64,000 nt of DNA from Lysobacteraceae bacterium NML95-0200 (GTDB taxonomy: Bacteria; Pseudomonadota; Gammaproteobacteria; Xanthomonadales; Xanthomonadaceae), in the NCBI GenBank assembly GCA_002798255.1, contig NWQQ01000019.1, positions 124,001 to 188,000 of the forward strand, in the 5' to 3' direction. The stretch's first letter is position 1. Every line of letters starts with the position of its first letter. Positions 1-10,049 of this stretch are shown in pieces. Under the pieces are notes generated by a model, which was given only the letters and a program-made list of their open reading frames with translations, ran no database searches and was not told the origin of the DNA. A program made the translations under genes and the position numbers.

Positions 1-942
1 GCGCCCCAAAAGGCGCAGCATGCCGTAGATTTCGTAGCCTTCGGGCAGGCGCAAGCTTTGCGGCTGATAGCGGAATGCCGACAGGCTGGAGGCAAACGAT
101 GCGCCCAGCAATACCGCCACCCAGCTGAAATAGGTCCACATCAGCAGCACCGGCAACAAGGCCACCGAGCCGTAGATGCGCTCATAGGTATTGAAGTTGC
201 CCAAAAACACCCCAAGCCCCCATTTCACCAGCTCAAAACCGCCCACCCCCAGCAGTGCGCCTGCCAGCGCATGGCGCCATTTCACCGTGCGGTGCGGCAC
301 CACCCGGTAGATGGCCGTGAATGCGCCCAGCTCAATCAGAACCGGCGTGGCGCTGAGCAGCAGGCTTTCCAGCCATTGCCCCGGCTGGGAATCGAATATC
401 GCCAGCGCAAAGAATTGCGCCGAGAGCGCCATGCTGGCCACCGCAAACAGCGCGCCCAGGGTCAGCACCGTCCAGTACACCAGAAAACGGCCCAGCTTGG
501 GCCGTGTGCTCGGCACCCGCCAGATGCGGTTGAAAATCGCCTCGACGCTGCTCAGCGTAATCAGCAGCGATATCACCAGTACCACCGTGCCCAGCACGGT
601 CAGCGCATTGGCGTTTTCGGAAAATTGCAGCAGGTATTCTTCGACCGCGCGCGCCGATGAGGGCACGAAGTTCATGAAGATGTAATCGCTCAATTTCTCT
701 GCCCAGCGCCCCTCGGTGAACACCTTGAACGCCGAGAGCGTGCTGAAAATCACCGTCACCAGCGGCACCAGCGCAAACAGGCTGATATAGGCCAGCGAAC
801 CGGCCGCCTCGAACAGGCGGTCATCGACAAAACGCTGCCAGACAAAACGGGCAAAGCTCAGCAGGCGCCCCCGGTCGGTGGCATGCTCAAACACCCTGCG
901 GGCATCATGCTGGATACGGTCGGTGAAAGAGAGTCGGCGCAT
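1..942 (-). CDS. yihY: YihY/BrkB-family inner membrane protein (3' end cut off by window edge)
   Basis: Read on the minus strand from ATG at 942; the frame stays open to base 1, so the C-terminus is missing. The 314 visible residues have several hydrophobic segments. Family-typical stretches are FEAAGSLAYISLFALVPL near residue 45, a central TLSSVEAIFNRIWRV segment, and ERIYGSVALLPVLLMWTYFSW near residue 260. YihY/BrkB (formerly miscalled RNase BN) proteins are polytopic inner-membrane proteins with no settled function. The gene is divergent from wrbA with only 56 bases between start codons. The family call is from recognised motifs; the function is not known. Confidence 0.85.
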   Translation of the reverse strand, partial: MRRLSFTDRIQHDARRVFEHATDRGRLLSFARFVWQRFVDDRLFEAAGSLAYISLFALVPLVTVIFSTLSAFKVFTEGRWAEKLSDYIFMNFVPSSARAVEEYLLQFSENANALTVLGTVVLVISLLITLSSVEAIFNRIWRVPSTRPKLGRFLVYWTVLTLGALFAVASMALSAQFFALAIFDSQPGQWLESLLLSATPVLIELGAFTAIYRVVPHRTVKWRHALAGALLGVGGFELVKWGLGVFLGNFNTYERIYGSVALLPVLLMWTYFSWVAVLLGASFASSLSAFRYQPQSLRLPEGYEIYGMLRLLGR

Positions 943-998
943 TGCACAAGACTACCCCATACACTGTGCATCCTGATTGGCAACTGACAACCCGAACG

Positions 999-1589
999 AT
1001 GGAAATTCTGGTGCTGTATTTCAGCCGCAACGGCTCGGTGGCGGCGCTGGCGCGGCAAATCGCCCGCGGCGTGGGCGAGGTCGCCGGCATGTCTGCGCGC
1101 TTGCGTACTATGCCGCCGGTCGCCCCGCAAACCGAAACCGCACTGCCGCCGGTGCCCGAAAGCGGCGCGCCCTATGTCTCGGCTGATGACCTGCGCGAAT
1201 GCGCAGGACTGGCGCTGGGCAGCCCCACCCGCTTTGGCAATATGGCCGCTGCCGTCAAGCATTTTCTCGACACGCTTGGCAGCGAATGGGCCAACGGCAC
1301 CCTGATTGGCAAGCCCGCCGGGGTGTTCACCTCCAGCGCCACCCAGCATGGCGGCCAGGAATCGACCCTGCTGTCGATGATGATTCCGCTGCTGCACCAC
1401 GGCTGCGTGATTACCGGCATTCCTTTCAGCGAGGCGGCGCTGTCCTCCACCCGCAGCGGCGGCACCCCCTATGGCCCCAGCCATGTGGCTGGCAGTGATG
1501 CCGATGCCACGCTCAGCGATGAAGAAGCTGAACTTGCGCGCGCCTTTGGCCGTCGCCTGGCAGGGCTGGCCAGGAGGCTGGGCGCATGA
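999..1589 (+). CDS. wrbA: WrbA-type NAD(P)H:quinone oxidoreductase (flavodoxin fold)
   Basis: 196 residues starting MEILVLYFSRNG, the FMN-phosphate-binding loop of flavodoxin-like proteins. SPTRFGNMAAAVKHFLD and GVFTSSATQHGGQESTL are the WrbA signatures. WrbA binds FMN and reduces quinones by two electrons in the cytosol, limiting semiquinone formation. The ATG at 999 is preferred over the upstream in-frame TTG because the flavodoxin strand begins exactly there. The stop overlaps the next gene (ATG at 1586), so the two are probably co-translated. The pairing with a DUF2069 gene is common in gammaproteobacteria. Confidence 0.88.
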   Translation: MEILVLYFSRNGSVAALARQIARGVGEVAGMSARLRTMPPVAPQTETALPPVPESGAPYVSADDLRECAGLALGSPTRFGNMAAAVKHFLDTLGSEWANGTLIGKPAGVFTSSATQHGGQESTLLSMMIPLLHHGCVITGIPFSEAALSSTRSGGTPYGPSHVAGSDADATLSDEEAELARAFGRRLAGLARRLGA

Positions 1590-1927
1590 AGGGCATGAGT
1601 GGCGCACACAAAACCGTGCTGGTTTCGCTCCTCGGCATTGCCACGCTATATACGCTGGGCTTTCAGGGACACTGGCTGCGGGTCAGCTTCAATGCCCTGC
1701 CGCCGCTGCTGTTTGCCGCCGCCATCGCCCTGCGGGTTCGCACCGCCACCTTCTGGGCCAGCATCATGGCGCTGTTCTGGTTCTCCTACGGGGTGATGGA
1801 AGCCTGGGCATGGCAAGGCAGCGCCCGCCTGTATGCCCTGGGCATCACCGCACTCTCCATCGTGGTGATTGTGGCTGGCAGCTGGGCGGGACTCATCGCA
1901 CGCTTTGGCAAAAAACCGCAGGACTAA
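1586..1927 (+). CDS. DUF2069 small inner-membrane protein
   Basis: 113 residues with four hydrophobic helices and short loops. The FWFSYGVMEAW segment, near residue 65, is typical of DUF2069. The start overlaps the wrbA stop by four bases, indicating a two-gene operon. No enzymatic motif is visible and the family has no known role. The link to quinone metabolism rests only on the neighbouring wrbA. Confidence 0.8.
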   Translation: MKGMSGAHKTVLVSLLGIATLYTLGFQGHWLRVSFNALPPLLFAAAIALRVRTATFWASIMALFWFSYGVMEAWAWQGSARLYALGITALSIVVIVAGSWAGLIARFGKKPQD

Positions 1928-1978
1928 ACGCCTGTTCAAGCAGCGCAAGCCGGGCGGCACGCCCCCGCCCGGCAGAAA

Positions 1979-2785
1979 TCAGCCCAGGGTCGGCAGGCTG
2001 ATTTTGGCGGGCTTCTGTGCTGCCGCAGGCAGCGGTTCTGCGGGCATGTCTTGCGCGGCCATCACCCGGTCGATGCGGCCATGCCAGGCGGCGCCCTGGG
2101 CGGAAAGCAGGCGCACGCAGTCAGCGGCATAGCTCTCCGGGTTGCGCAAGTTGGGGTCAACATCTTCCACCGTGGCGCGGCCACGCAACGGGGTGCGCAT
2201 CGGCCCCGGTTGCAGGCCGCAAATGCGCACCGTGGAGCCGGCCATCTCCGCCGCCCACTGCGCCACCAGCGCGGCGCGCGCCTGCTGGCTGATGGCATAC
2301 GGCCCCCAGAATGGCTTGCCGACATGCTCGGCATCATCCACCACAAACAATACGGCCGCATCACTGGAGGCCTTCAGCACCGGCATCAGCGCAGAAGTCA
2401 GCCACATCGGTGCGGTGACATTGATATGCATGGCACGTGCCACATGTGCCGGGTCGGTGTATTCCAGCGGTGTCAGCGCGCGGAACTCGGCAGCGCAATG
2501 CAGCAGGCCATCAAGACGACCAAAGGCATCCTGAATGCGCTCAGCCAGTTGCAGATGGTCATCGGGCGTGGCGCCTTCCAGGTCCATCGGGTACAGCAGC
2601 GGCTCGCGGCCAATGTCTTTCAATACATCGTAAAGCCGGTTCAACATGCGCATATTGCGCCCGGACAGCACCACGGTGGCGCCGGCGCGCGCCATCGCCT
2701 TGGCAGCGACCTGCCCCAGCCCGCCGGTGGCGCCGGTCAACAGGATGATGCGCCCGTCAAGGCGCGCTTCTGCCGTTGTACTCAC
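1979..2785 (-). CDS. Short-chain dehydrogenase/reductase (YciK-like) with altered catalytic site
   Basis: 268 residues with a Rossmann fold. TGATGGLG (17-24) binds the dinucleotide and the INVTAP stretch (121-126) is a structural SDR motif. The active-site region reads [21 protein letters not shown]. Tyr163 is kept, but the YxxxK lysine is Gln167 and the catalytic serine is replaced by Asp. It is therefore either a non-catalytic SDR or one using other residues. The C-terminus has an Ala/Pro-rich tail. The start overlaps the stop of grxD by four bases, so the two form an operon. The YciK comparison rests on length and context. Confidence 0.8.
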   Translation of the reverse strand: MSTTAEARLDGRIILLTGATGGLGQVAAKAMARAGATVVLSGRNMRMLNRLYDVLKDIGREPLLYPMDLEGATPDDHLQLAERIQDAFGRLDGLLHCAAEFRALTPLEYTDPAHVARAMHINVTAPMWLTSALMPVLKASSDAAVLFVVDDAEHVGKPFWGPYAISQQARAALVAQWAAEMAGSTVRICGLQPGPMRTPLRGRATVEDVDPNLRNPESYAADCVRLLSAQGAAWHGRIDRVMAAQDMPAEPLPAAAQKPAKISLPTLG

Positions 2786-3102
2786 GCCTTGCCAGCTTCG
2801 GCCACGATGCGCGCCAGCTCACCGGACTCGAGCAGCTCCAGGGTGATGTCGCAGCCACCAATCAGCTCACCATTGATGAACAGCTGCGGAAAGGTCGGCC
2901 AGTTGGAATAGCGCGGCAAATTGGCGCGCACTTCCGGGTCTTCCAGCACATTGATGGTGCGCAGCTCGGTGGCCCCGGCCGCCTTCAGCGCCTGCACCGC
3001 ACGGCTGGAAAAGCCGCACATCGGGAACTGCGCCGTGCCTTTCATGAACAGCACAATCGGGTGGGATTCAACTTCGCTCTTGATACGCTCCATCACGGAC
3101 AT
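2782..3102 (-). CDS. grxD: Monothiol glutaredoxin Grx4
   Basis: 106 residues. The monothiol site CGFS (Cys29) follows [27 protein letters not shown] contains the cis-Pro and the glutathione-binding GGCD. Family members of this length bind a GSH-ligated 2Fe-2S cluster with BolA partners and carry Fe-S clusters in the cytosol. ATG at 3102 (MSVMERI) was chosen over an earlier in-frame codon because it matches the usual N-terminus. It is divergent from sodB, and both belong to iron/oxidative-stress physiology. Confidence 0.93.
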   Translation of the reverse strand: MSVMERIKSEVESHPIVLFMKGTAQFPMCGFSSRAVQALKAAGATELRTINVLEDPEVRANLPRYSNWPTFPQLFINGELIGGCDITLELLESGELARIVAEAGKA

Positions 3103-3148
3103 GGCAACTCCAGACACTGCCTCACGGGCAGAATACGTTGGGGGGAAT

Positions 3149-3165
3149 TAGAATGGCGCATTCTA
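3149..3165. promoter_or_regulatory. Palindrome TAGAATGGCGCATTCTA between grxD and sodB
   Basis: A perfect 7-bp inverted repeat with a 3-bp centre lies in the 117-bp divergent intergenic region. Each arm contains TAGAAT, a good -10 hexamer reading outward on its own strand. The site could be a symmetric pair of -10 elements for grxD and sodB, an operator, or both. No good -35 elements were found at the right distance. Confidence 0.4.
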
Positions 3166-3219
3166 CCGCCAGCCGCGGCCTCCCCGCTGCGGCTTCATTC
3201 ACCCCCAAAGGAGCAAGCC

Positions 3220-3798
3220 ATGGCCATTGAGCTGCCAGCCCTTCCGTATGACCGCACTGCACTGGAGCCGCATATCTCCGGTGAAACCATCGACTTCCAC
3301 TACGGCAAGCACCACAAGGCCTATGTGGACAACCTCAACAAGATGATTGAAGGCACCGAATTTGCCGCGCTTTCGCTGGAAGACATCATCAAAAAATCGC
3401 AGGGCGGCATGTTCAACAACGCCGCCCAGGTGTGGAACCACACCTTCTACTGGAACTGCCTGTCGCCCAACGGTGGCGGCGAGCCGACCGGCAAGCTGCT
3501 GGAAGCCATCAATGCCGCCTTCGGCGACTTTGCCAAGTTCAAGGAAGAATTCACCAAGACCGCCATCGGCACCTTCGGCTCCGGCTGGGCCTGGCTGGTA
3601 CAGCGCCCGGATGGCTCGCTGGCGCTGGTGAGCACCTCCAATGCCGCCACCCCGCTGACCGGCGATGACCAACCGCTGCTGACCTGCGATGTCTGGGAGC
3701 ACGCCTATTACATCGACTACCGCAATGCCCGCCCGACCTATCTGGAGCACTTCTGGAACCTGGTCAACTGGGACTTCGTTGCCAAGAACATGAAGTAA
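3220..3798 (+). CDS. sodB: Superoxide dismutase, Fe-type
   Basis: 192 residues, the usual length. [14 protein letters not shown] (near 26) supplies the first metal ligand, [16 protein letters not shown] (73-88) the second, and [13 protein letters not shown] (156-168) the Asp and His ligands. [14 protein letters not shown] fits Fe-SODs better than Mn-SODs. It dismutates superoxide in the cytosol. ATG at 3220 follows an AAAGGAG ribosome site at 3207-3213. A strong terminator follows. Confidence 0.97.
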   Translation: MAIELPALPYDRTALEPHISGETIDFHYGKHHKAYVDNLNKMIEGTEFAALSLEDIIKKSQGGMFNNAAQVWNHTFYWNCLSPNGGGEPTGKLLEAINAAFGDFAKFKEEFTKTAIGTFGSGWAWLVQRPDGSLALVSTSNAATPLTGDDQPLLTCDVWEHAYYIDYRNARPTYLEHFWNLVNWDFVAKNMK

Positions 3799-3826
3799 GC
3801 GCGCAAGCTCCATGCTTGAGCAAAAG

Positions 3827-3860
3827 ACAAGGCCGGGGATTTCCCGGCCTTGTTGGTTTT
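3827..3860 (+). terminator. Rho-independent terminator after sodB
   Basis: Perfect 11-bp stem ACAAGGCCGGG (3827-3837) / CCCGGCCTTGT (3843-3853) with a 5-nt loop, followed by TGGTTTT. It begins 29 bases after the sodB stop. Confidence 0.9.
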
Positions 3861-3929
3861 CCCCCGCAGCTGCTCGCATTGTGAGCAAATCGTTAATATC
3901 ATTGTGACGAGATTCTCACACTGCCCCGC

Positions 3930-6092
3930 ATGAGCGCCGACTCCGACGATATTGCCGACACTGCCAGTTTTCACATTGAGCCAAACATAGCCAGCGGCAG
4001 TCCGGTATCAGCCCAGGTGATCCGCACCCTGGTAAACGAGGCGCAGTGCTATCGCATGCTGCTTGAGTCCATGGAGCTGGGCATCGTCATCCATGCCGCC
4101 GACGGGCAACTGCTTTACATCAATCCCGCTGCCATCCAGATCCACCGCATGCCCGATGATGAGCATGACTGGCGGGCGCCGCTGGACTCCAATGACTGGC
4201 TGGTAGTGGACAGCAATGGCAAGCCGTTGCCACTTGAAGCGTTTCCCGCCATCCGCGCCTTGCGTGAAGGCCGCCCCCTGCAGCGGCAGACTTTGGGTAT
4301 TTTCCGCGTCAAGGACGGGCATTTCCGCTGGCTGGAAGTCACTGCCATCCCGCATTTCAATGAGGGCGAAGCCAAGCCCGCGCAGGTGCTCTCCATTCTG
4401 CGCGACATCACCGACGAGCGCCGCGACCGCAGCCTGTGGACGCGATTGCAGACCCTGGCCGACACCGGGGTCTGGGAGTGGAACCGCAGCAATGGCCAGT
4501 TCTATTTCTCGCCCGGCACCTTGCGCCTGCTGGCGCTGGAGGCTGCGCCCAACTCGCTACCAGCCTGCCTGCGCCTGTTTCCCAGCCATGAAATAGAGCG
4601 CATCTCCTCCGCCATCGAGCAGGCGCTGGACCGGCAGGAAAGCTTTGTCCTGGAAGTTCAACGCTTCAATCCCCAGGGCGAAGAGCAGTGGCTGCGGCTG
4701 CGTGGCGAGCCTGACCGTGTTGACCCTTTTGCCAGCCGCATCAGCGGCACCCTGGAAAACATCAGCCACGACAAGCGTGTGGAAAAGCAGTTACGGCAGC
4801 AAGTGCGTACTGACCCGCTGACGGGCCTGCTCAATCGTGACGCCATCATTGCCGAGCTGGATGCCCGGCTGCACTCGGGCAATGCCGCACTGGCGGTGCT
4901 GTACATCGACCTGGATCGCTTCAAGCAGGTCAACGACACCTTTGGACACCGATTTGGCGACCAGCTACTACAGCAGGCGGCCAGCCGCCTGTTGGCAGCG
5001 GCCGGAGCGCAGGCCTGCTGTGCCCGTCTGGGCGGAGACGAATTCCTGCTGCTCTGCCCGGACAACGGCGAGGCCGCCATCGCCCGCCTGGCCGAGCAGG
5101 TGCTGGCCAAAATTGCCGCCGCCTTCCAAATCGAAGGCCAGTGCATCAGCATCAGTACCAGCATCGGTATCGCCCGCGCACCGCAGGATGGACATGAGGC
5201 GCTCATGCTGATGCAGCATGCCGATACCGCGATGTACGAAAGCAAACGTCGTGGCAGCAACCGCTGGCTGTATTACCGCCCGGAATTCGAGCGTTACAGG
5301 CGGCAGCAGCAGCGCCTGCAAGCGGATATGCCCATCCGTCGCGCCATCGACAATGGCGAAACCAGCCTGCGGTATTTGCCGCAGTTATGCGCCAGCGGCA
5401 ACCAGCTGCTTGGCTTGGAGGTGCGGCTGCACTGGCAGCACCCGCAAGACGGCGAAATTCCGCCAGAAGTCTTTCTCCCCCATCTCCAGCGCACGGGTGA
5501 AATCATTCCGCTTGGCAACTGGGCAGTGCGCCAGCTCTGCCTGCAAATCCGCCGCTGGCGCGATGCCGGGCTGACGCCACCACCTGTGGGCATTGATATT
5601 GGCTGCCACCAGCTTGCCCATGAAAGCCTGCTACGCACCGTGTCAGAAGCACTGCTTGAAACCGGCATTCCCGGCAACAGCCTGATATTTGAAATCGACG
5701 AAGAAATCCTGCTCAATGACGCCGTAATGGCCGCTGCCCATATTGACCGGCTACAGGCACTGGGCATCGGCTTTGCCATTGATGATTTTGGCGCTCAGCA
5801 TGCCGCACTCAACTGCCTGAAACGCATCCCGGCCTGCCAACTGAAGTTTTCGGCACGCTGGCTGCAAAACGCTACCGGCACCCCGGCCAATGCCGCCCTG
5901 TGCCGAGCCACTGTCGAGCTTGCCCGGACACTCGGGCTGACAAGCATCGCGTTGGGCATTGATGAAGCGCAGATATTGGCCTGCGCGCGCCAACTGCCAT
6001 TTACCCAGCTACAGGGACAGCTGCTGGCAACACCACTCGATGCCGAAGCCCTGGCAGCCCAATGGCTACAGCCAAACGGCGCGCGCGGCTAA
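3930..6092 (+). CDS. PAS-PAS-GGDEF-EAL signalling protein; GGDEF intact, EAL degenerate
   Basis: 720 residues, no signal peptide or membrane helix. Two PAS-like regions (about 33-160 and 165-280), the first ending in a PAC-like LSILRDITDERRD, precede a GGDEF domain (about 290-450) with intact ARLGGDEFLLL. The RxxD inhibitory site is absent. The EAL-like domain (about 460-710) reads LEVRLHW at the EAL position. It lacks the metal-binding Asn (IGIDIGCHQL) and the AEGVE Glu (ALGIDEAQ), but keeps DDFG and one Lys. Likely a cytosolic, ligand-regulated diguanylate cyclase with a non-catalytic EAL region. It stands alone between the sodB terminator and the repeat block. Confidence 0.88.
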   Translation: MSADSDDIADTASFHIEPNIASGSPVSAQVIRTLVNEAQCYRMLLESMELGIVIHAADGQLLYINPAAIQIHRMPDDEHDWRAPLDSNDWLVVDSNGKPLPLEAFPAIRALREGRPLQRQTLGIFRVKDGHFRWLEVTAIPHFNEGEAKPAQVLSILRDITDERRDRSLWTRLQTLADTGVWEWNRSNGQFYFSPGTLRLLALEAAPNSLPACLRLFPSHEIERISSAIEQALDRQESFVLEVQRFNPQGEEQWLRLRGEPDRVDPFASRISGTLENISHDKRVEKQLRQQVRTDPLTGLLNRDAIIAELDARLHSGNAALAVLYIDLDRFKQVNDTFGHRFGDQLLQQAASRLLAAAGAQACCARLGGDEFLLLCPDNGEAAIARLAEQVLAKIAAAFQIEGQCISISTSIGIARAPQDGHEALMLMQHADTAMYESKRRGSNRWLYYRPEFERYRRQQQRLQADMPIRRAIDNGETSLRYLPQLCASGNQLLGLEVRLHWQHPQDGEIPPEVFLPHLQRTGEIIPLGNWAVRQLCLQIRRWRDAGLTPPPVGIDIGCHQLAHESLLRTVSEALLETGIPGNSLIFEIDEEILLNDAVMAAAHIDRLQALGIGFAIDDFGAQHAALNCLKRIPACQLKFSARWLQNATGTPANAALCRATVELARTLGLTSIALGIDEAQILACARQLPFTQLQGQLLATPLDAEALAAQWLQPNGARG

Positions 6093-6144
6093 ACCTGCAC
6101 AAAACCGCACCGCAGCCCTGCGCGTAGCCACTCCCACAAACTGT

Positions 6145-6952
6145 CACCCTGCGCGCAGTCGCAGGGTCTACTCGAAAATCTCTGGAGGATTCTGCGACGG
6201 CGTTTCGCTTGCGCAGAATGACGGTTAGTTTTGCTTGCCGTTGGCCGTTGCTTTTGACTTTCCGCCCTGTTCGGACGCGCCGAGTAGCGCAGCGGCCAAT
6301 GGAAACAAGGCAGGGCATGTTTGAGCAGCGCGAAGCGATGCGAGTTTGCCCTGCCGCCATTGGCCGCGAGCAACGCAGGGCACCCCGCATAGCGGGGCGC
6401 GGTAGCAGGGCTGGTTTCTTTGCCTCCTTTCTTTGCCAGCAAAGAAAGGAGGTGCGCTGCCGGGCGCAGTCCCGGCGCTGAATAAATATCGGAAACCCAG
6501 AAAGATTCTGCGGCTGCACTGTGCTTGCGCAGAATGACGACTGCTTTTGCTGTTGCCGTTGTTCTTGCTTTTGCCTTTCTGCCCTGTTCGGACGCGCCGA
6601 GTAGCGCAGCGGCCAATGGGAGAAGGCAGGGCATGTTTGAGCAGCGCGAAGCGATGCGAGTTTGCCCTGCCGCCATTGGCCGCGAGCAACGCAGGGCACC
6701 CCGCATAGCGGGGCGCGGTAGCAGGGCTGGTTTCTTTGCCTCCTTTCTTTGCCAGCAAAGAAAGGAGGTGCGCTGCCGGGCGCAGTCCCAGCGTTGAATA
6801 AATATCGGAAACCCAGAAAGATTCTGCGGCTGCACTGTGCTTGCGCAGAATGACGGTTGATTTTTAGACCTTTCACCCTGCGTGCAGTCGCAAGGTCTAC
6901 TCGAAAATCTCTGGAAGATTCTGCAACTGCGCTTTCGCTTGTGCAGAATGAC
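6145..6952. repeat. Composite palindromic repeat block (two ~280-bp cores between REP-like elements)
   Basis: This holds most of the 960-bp gene-free stretch between the GGDEF gene and groEL. REP-like A elements (ATTCTGCG ... CGCAGAATGAC) lie at 6189-6222, 6505-6538, 6821-6854 and 6918-6952. B elements (CACCCTGCG ... CGCAGGGTC and a variant) lie at 6145-6168 and 6874-6897. Between the first three A elements sit two nearly identical ~280-bp cores. Each core contains a perfect 14-bp palindrome CCTCCTTTCTTTGC/GCAAAGAAAGGAGG with a 2-nt loop (6423-6452 and 6739-6768). Several open frames cross the block but follow the repeat structure and lack ribosome sites. The same module recurs inverted at 34302-34700. 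Confidence 0.85.
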
Positions 6953-7000
6953 CGTGGATTTTTGATAGTTTGTCAGCGACCTGAACCATCGGCCAAGCAA

Positions 7001-7024
7001 AACCCCCGCATCGCTGCGGGGGTT
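7001..7024 (-). terminator. Rho-independent terminator of groES-groEL
   Basis: Perfect 10-bp stem AACCCCCGCA / TGCGGGGGTT with TCGC loop, followed on the minus strand by TTTTGC. It lies 29 bases beyond the groEL stop. Confidence 0.9.
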
Positions 7025-7052
7025 CTGCTTGTGGTCAACACGAAGGGCCGGA

Positions 7053-8696
<1,644 letters not shown>

Positions 8697-8725
8697 TCAA
8701 TTCCTTCTATCTATAAATGTGGAAA

Positions 8726-9013
8726 TCAGGCGAGGATGGCGAGGATGTCGTCTTCGCGCACAATCTTGTATTCAACGCCGTCCTGCTTGTAGGCGCTGCC
8801 GGCGTACTGGCCGTAAATCACCTTGTCGCCGACCTTGACCTGCATCGGACGGGTCTGGCCGTTGTCCAGCGCCTTGCCTTGACCCACGGCAATCACTTCA
8901 CCCTTGGTCGGCTTTTCTTTGGCATTGTCCGGAATCAGGATGCCACCGGCGGACATTTCCTCGGCTTCGATGGGCTTGACCACGATACGGTCATACAGCG
9001 GCTTGATATTCAT
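8726..9013 (-). CDS. groES: Co-chaperonin GroES (Cpn10)
   Basis: 95 residues, [14 protein letters not shown] to ILAILA. The mobile loop [18 protein letters not shown] (18-35) contacts GroEL. The ATG at 9013 is chosen over an upstream in-frame codon because it gives the exact family N-terminus. First gene of the operon, about 89 bases downstream of a heat-shock promoter. Confidence 0.98.
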   Translation of the reverse strand: MNIKPLYDRIVVKPIEAEEMSAGGILIPDNAKEKPTKGEVIAVGQGKALDNGQTRPMQVKVGDKVIYGQYAGSAYKQDGVEYKIVREDDILAILA

Positions 9014-9101
9014 GCTGAATCTCTCAACTGATTGATTTAAATGAAAAACCCGGCAACTTTGGCGCAACTTTCCAAAGTCGCGTCCAGCCGGATGCCCTGA
9101 A

Positions 9102-9129
9102 AGATGGGGCAGGCACTGGCGCTTTCAAG
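9102..9129 (-). promoter_or_regulatory. Sigma-32 heat-shock promoter of groES-groEL
   Basis: On the minus strand CTTGAAA (9129-9123), 13 bases, then CCCCATCT (9109-9102). This is a near-perfect match to the RpoH consensus and lies about 90 bases before the groES ATG. No CIRCE inverted repeat was seen, so regulation is expected to be by sigma-32 only. Confidence 0.92.
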
Positions 9130-9154
9130 GGGGGAAGTTGCAAGATTTTTGAAA

Positions 9155-9652
9155 TTAGCCAGCTTCACCCGCAAGTCGCAGCGCCTCCTCTGCAAGTGCT
9201 TGGGAAATGCGATAACCATTGCTTTGCATTTGCTCCAACAACGGCGCAATGCGTGTAATCCTGCCGATGCGCCTGGCTTGCAGTAATACGCCAAGCACGC
9301 CAAACAGTGGTAGCCCCTGGCGGCGGGCTGCTTCACGACCACGACGCTCATCCATCAACACGCCACAGCCCAGGGCATGCGCAAGACTCAGCGCCTGTGC
9401 TTCACCTTCATCAAGATATGCAGCTACGGAAATATAAATTTCGTCAGCACGACTTGGGTGTACCTGTGCCTGTGTCCTGGCAAAAGCTGAAATATTGGCC
9501 GCCCATCTGCGTGCGGGGTCAGCCGTGGTTTCATCCAGCACCGCTTGCGGCACATGGAGCGCGCTGAAAACGGCACTCAACAATTCAAGCTGGTCACACC
9601 CGGCCAGTGCAATCAGCGGCCCGGAATCGGCAACAACAACAGGCCGGGTCAT
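9155..9652 (-). CDS. PIN-domain toxin-like protein, DUF3368 type
   Basis: 165 residues. VVVADSGPLIALA at the start carries the first PIN acidic residue. Glu40 (VLDET), the EGEAQALSLA segment and VLMDERRGREAARR supply the rest of the acidic cluster. PIN proteins are Mg-dependent ribonucleases and commonly act as toxins. The C-terminal hydrophobic half (GLPLFGVLGVLLQARRIG) is typical of DUF3368. The ATG overlaps the stop of the antitoxin gene by four bases, the usual toxin-antitoxin arrangement. The target RNA is unknown. Confidence 0.85.
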   Translation of the reverse strand: MTRPVVVADSGPLIALAGCDQLELLSAVFSALHVPQAVLDETTADPARRWAANISAFARTQAQVHPSRADEIYISVAAYLDEGEAQALSLAHALGCGVLMDERRGREAARRQGLPLFGVLGVLLQARRIGRITRIAPLLEQMQSNGYRISQALAEEALRLAGEAG

Positions 9653-9981
9653 GGCACTACATCGAAAGCATCAAGTTCCTGTGCAAGTTCCGCCGGGGCG
9701 TAATCACTCACCGGAATACCCTGTACAGACAGGTGCGCCAAAAACTGTGGCAAGCTCATCCGCGCAAGTTTGGCAGCGCGCGCTGTGGTCATCGCACCAC
9801 TTTTGAACAGCTCAACCGCCAAGGCAACATGAACCCCGGACTCAAGCAACTCCTCGGTAAACGGCACACTGACAAACAGCGGCTGACCACGGCGCGTAAC
9901 CAGTGCAAGACGGCCTTGCTCGGCTTCGCGGCTAAGTTCACCAGAGCGTTCGCGCAATTCGCGGATAGTGAAAGTGTGCAT
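9649..9981 (-). CDS. Antitoxin: Phd/YefM-like N-terminus joined to a UPF0175-like C-terminus
   Basis: 110 residues. MHTFTIRELRERSGELSREA with LALVTRRGQPLFVSVPF resembles the DNA-binding Phd/YefM antitoxin fold. From about residue 60, AVELFKSGAMTTARAAKLARMSLPQFLAHL is the helix-turn-helix core of UPF0175. The start is set at 9981 because GGAGG lies 6-7 bases upstream; an earlier in-frame TTG has no ribosome site. It precedes and overlaps the PIN gene and probably autoregulates the pair. The combination of two antitoxin-type segments in one chain is notable. Confidence 0.78.
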   Translation of the reverse strand: MHTFTIRELRERSGELSREAEQGRLALVTRRGQPLFVSVPFTEELLESGVHVALAVELFKSGAMTTARAAKLARMSLPQFLAHLSVQGIPVSDYAPAELAQELDAFDVVP

Positions 9982-10049
9982 CTGCCCCTCCAATTAAGCC
10001 CCATTATTGGGGAACAAATATGAAGGCAAGTCAAATTCCAAGTGCCCGT

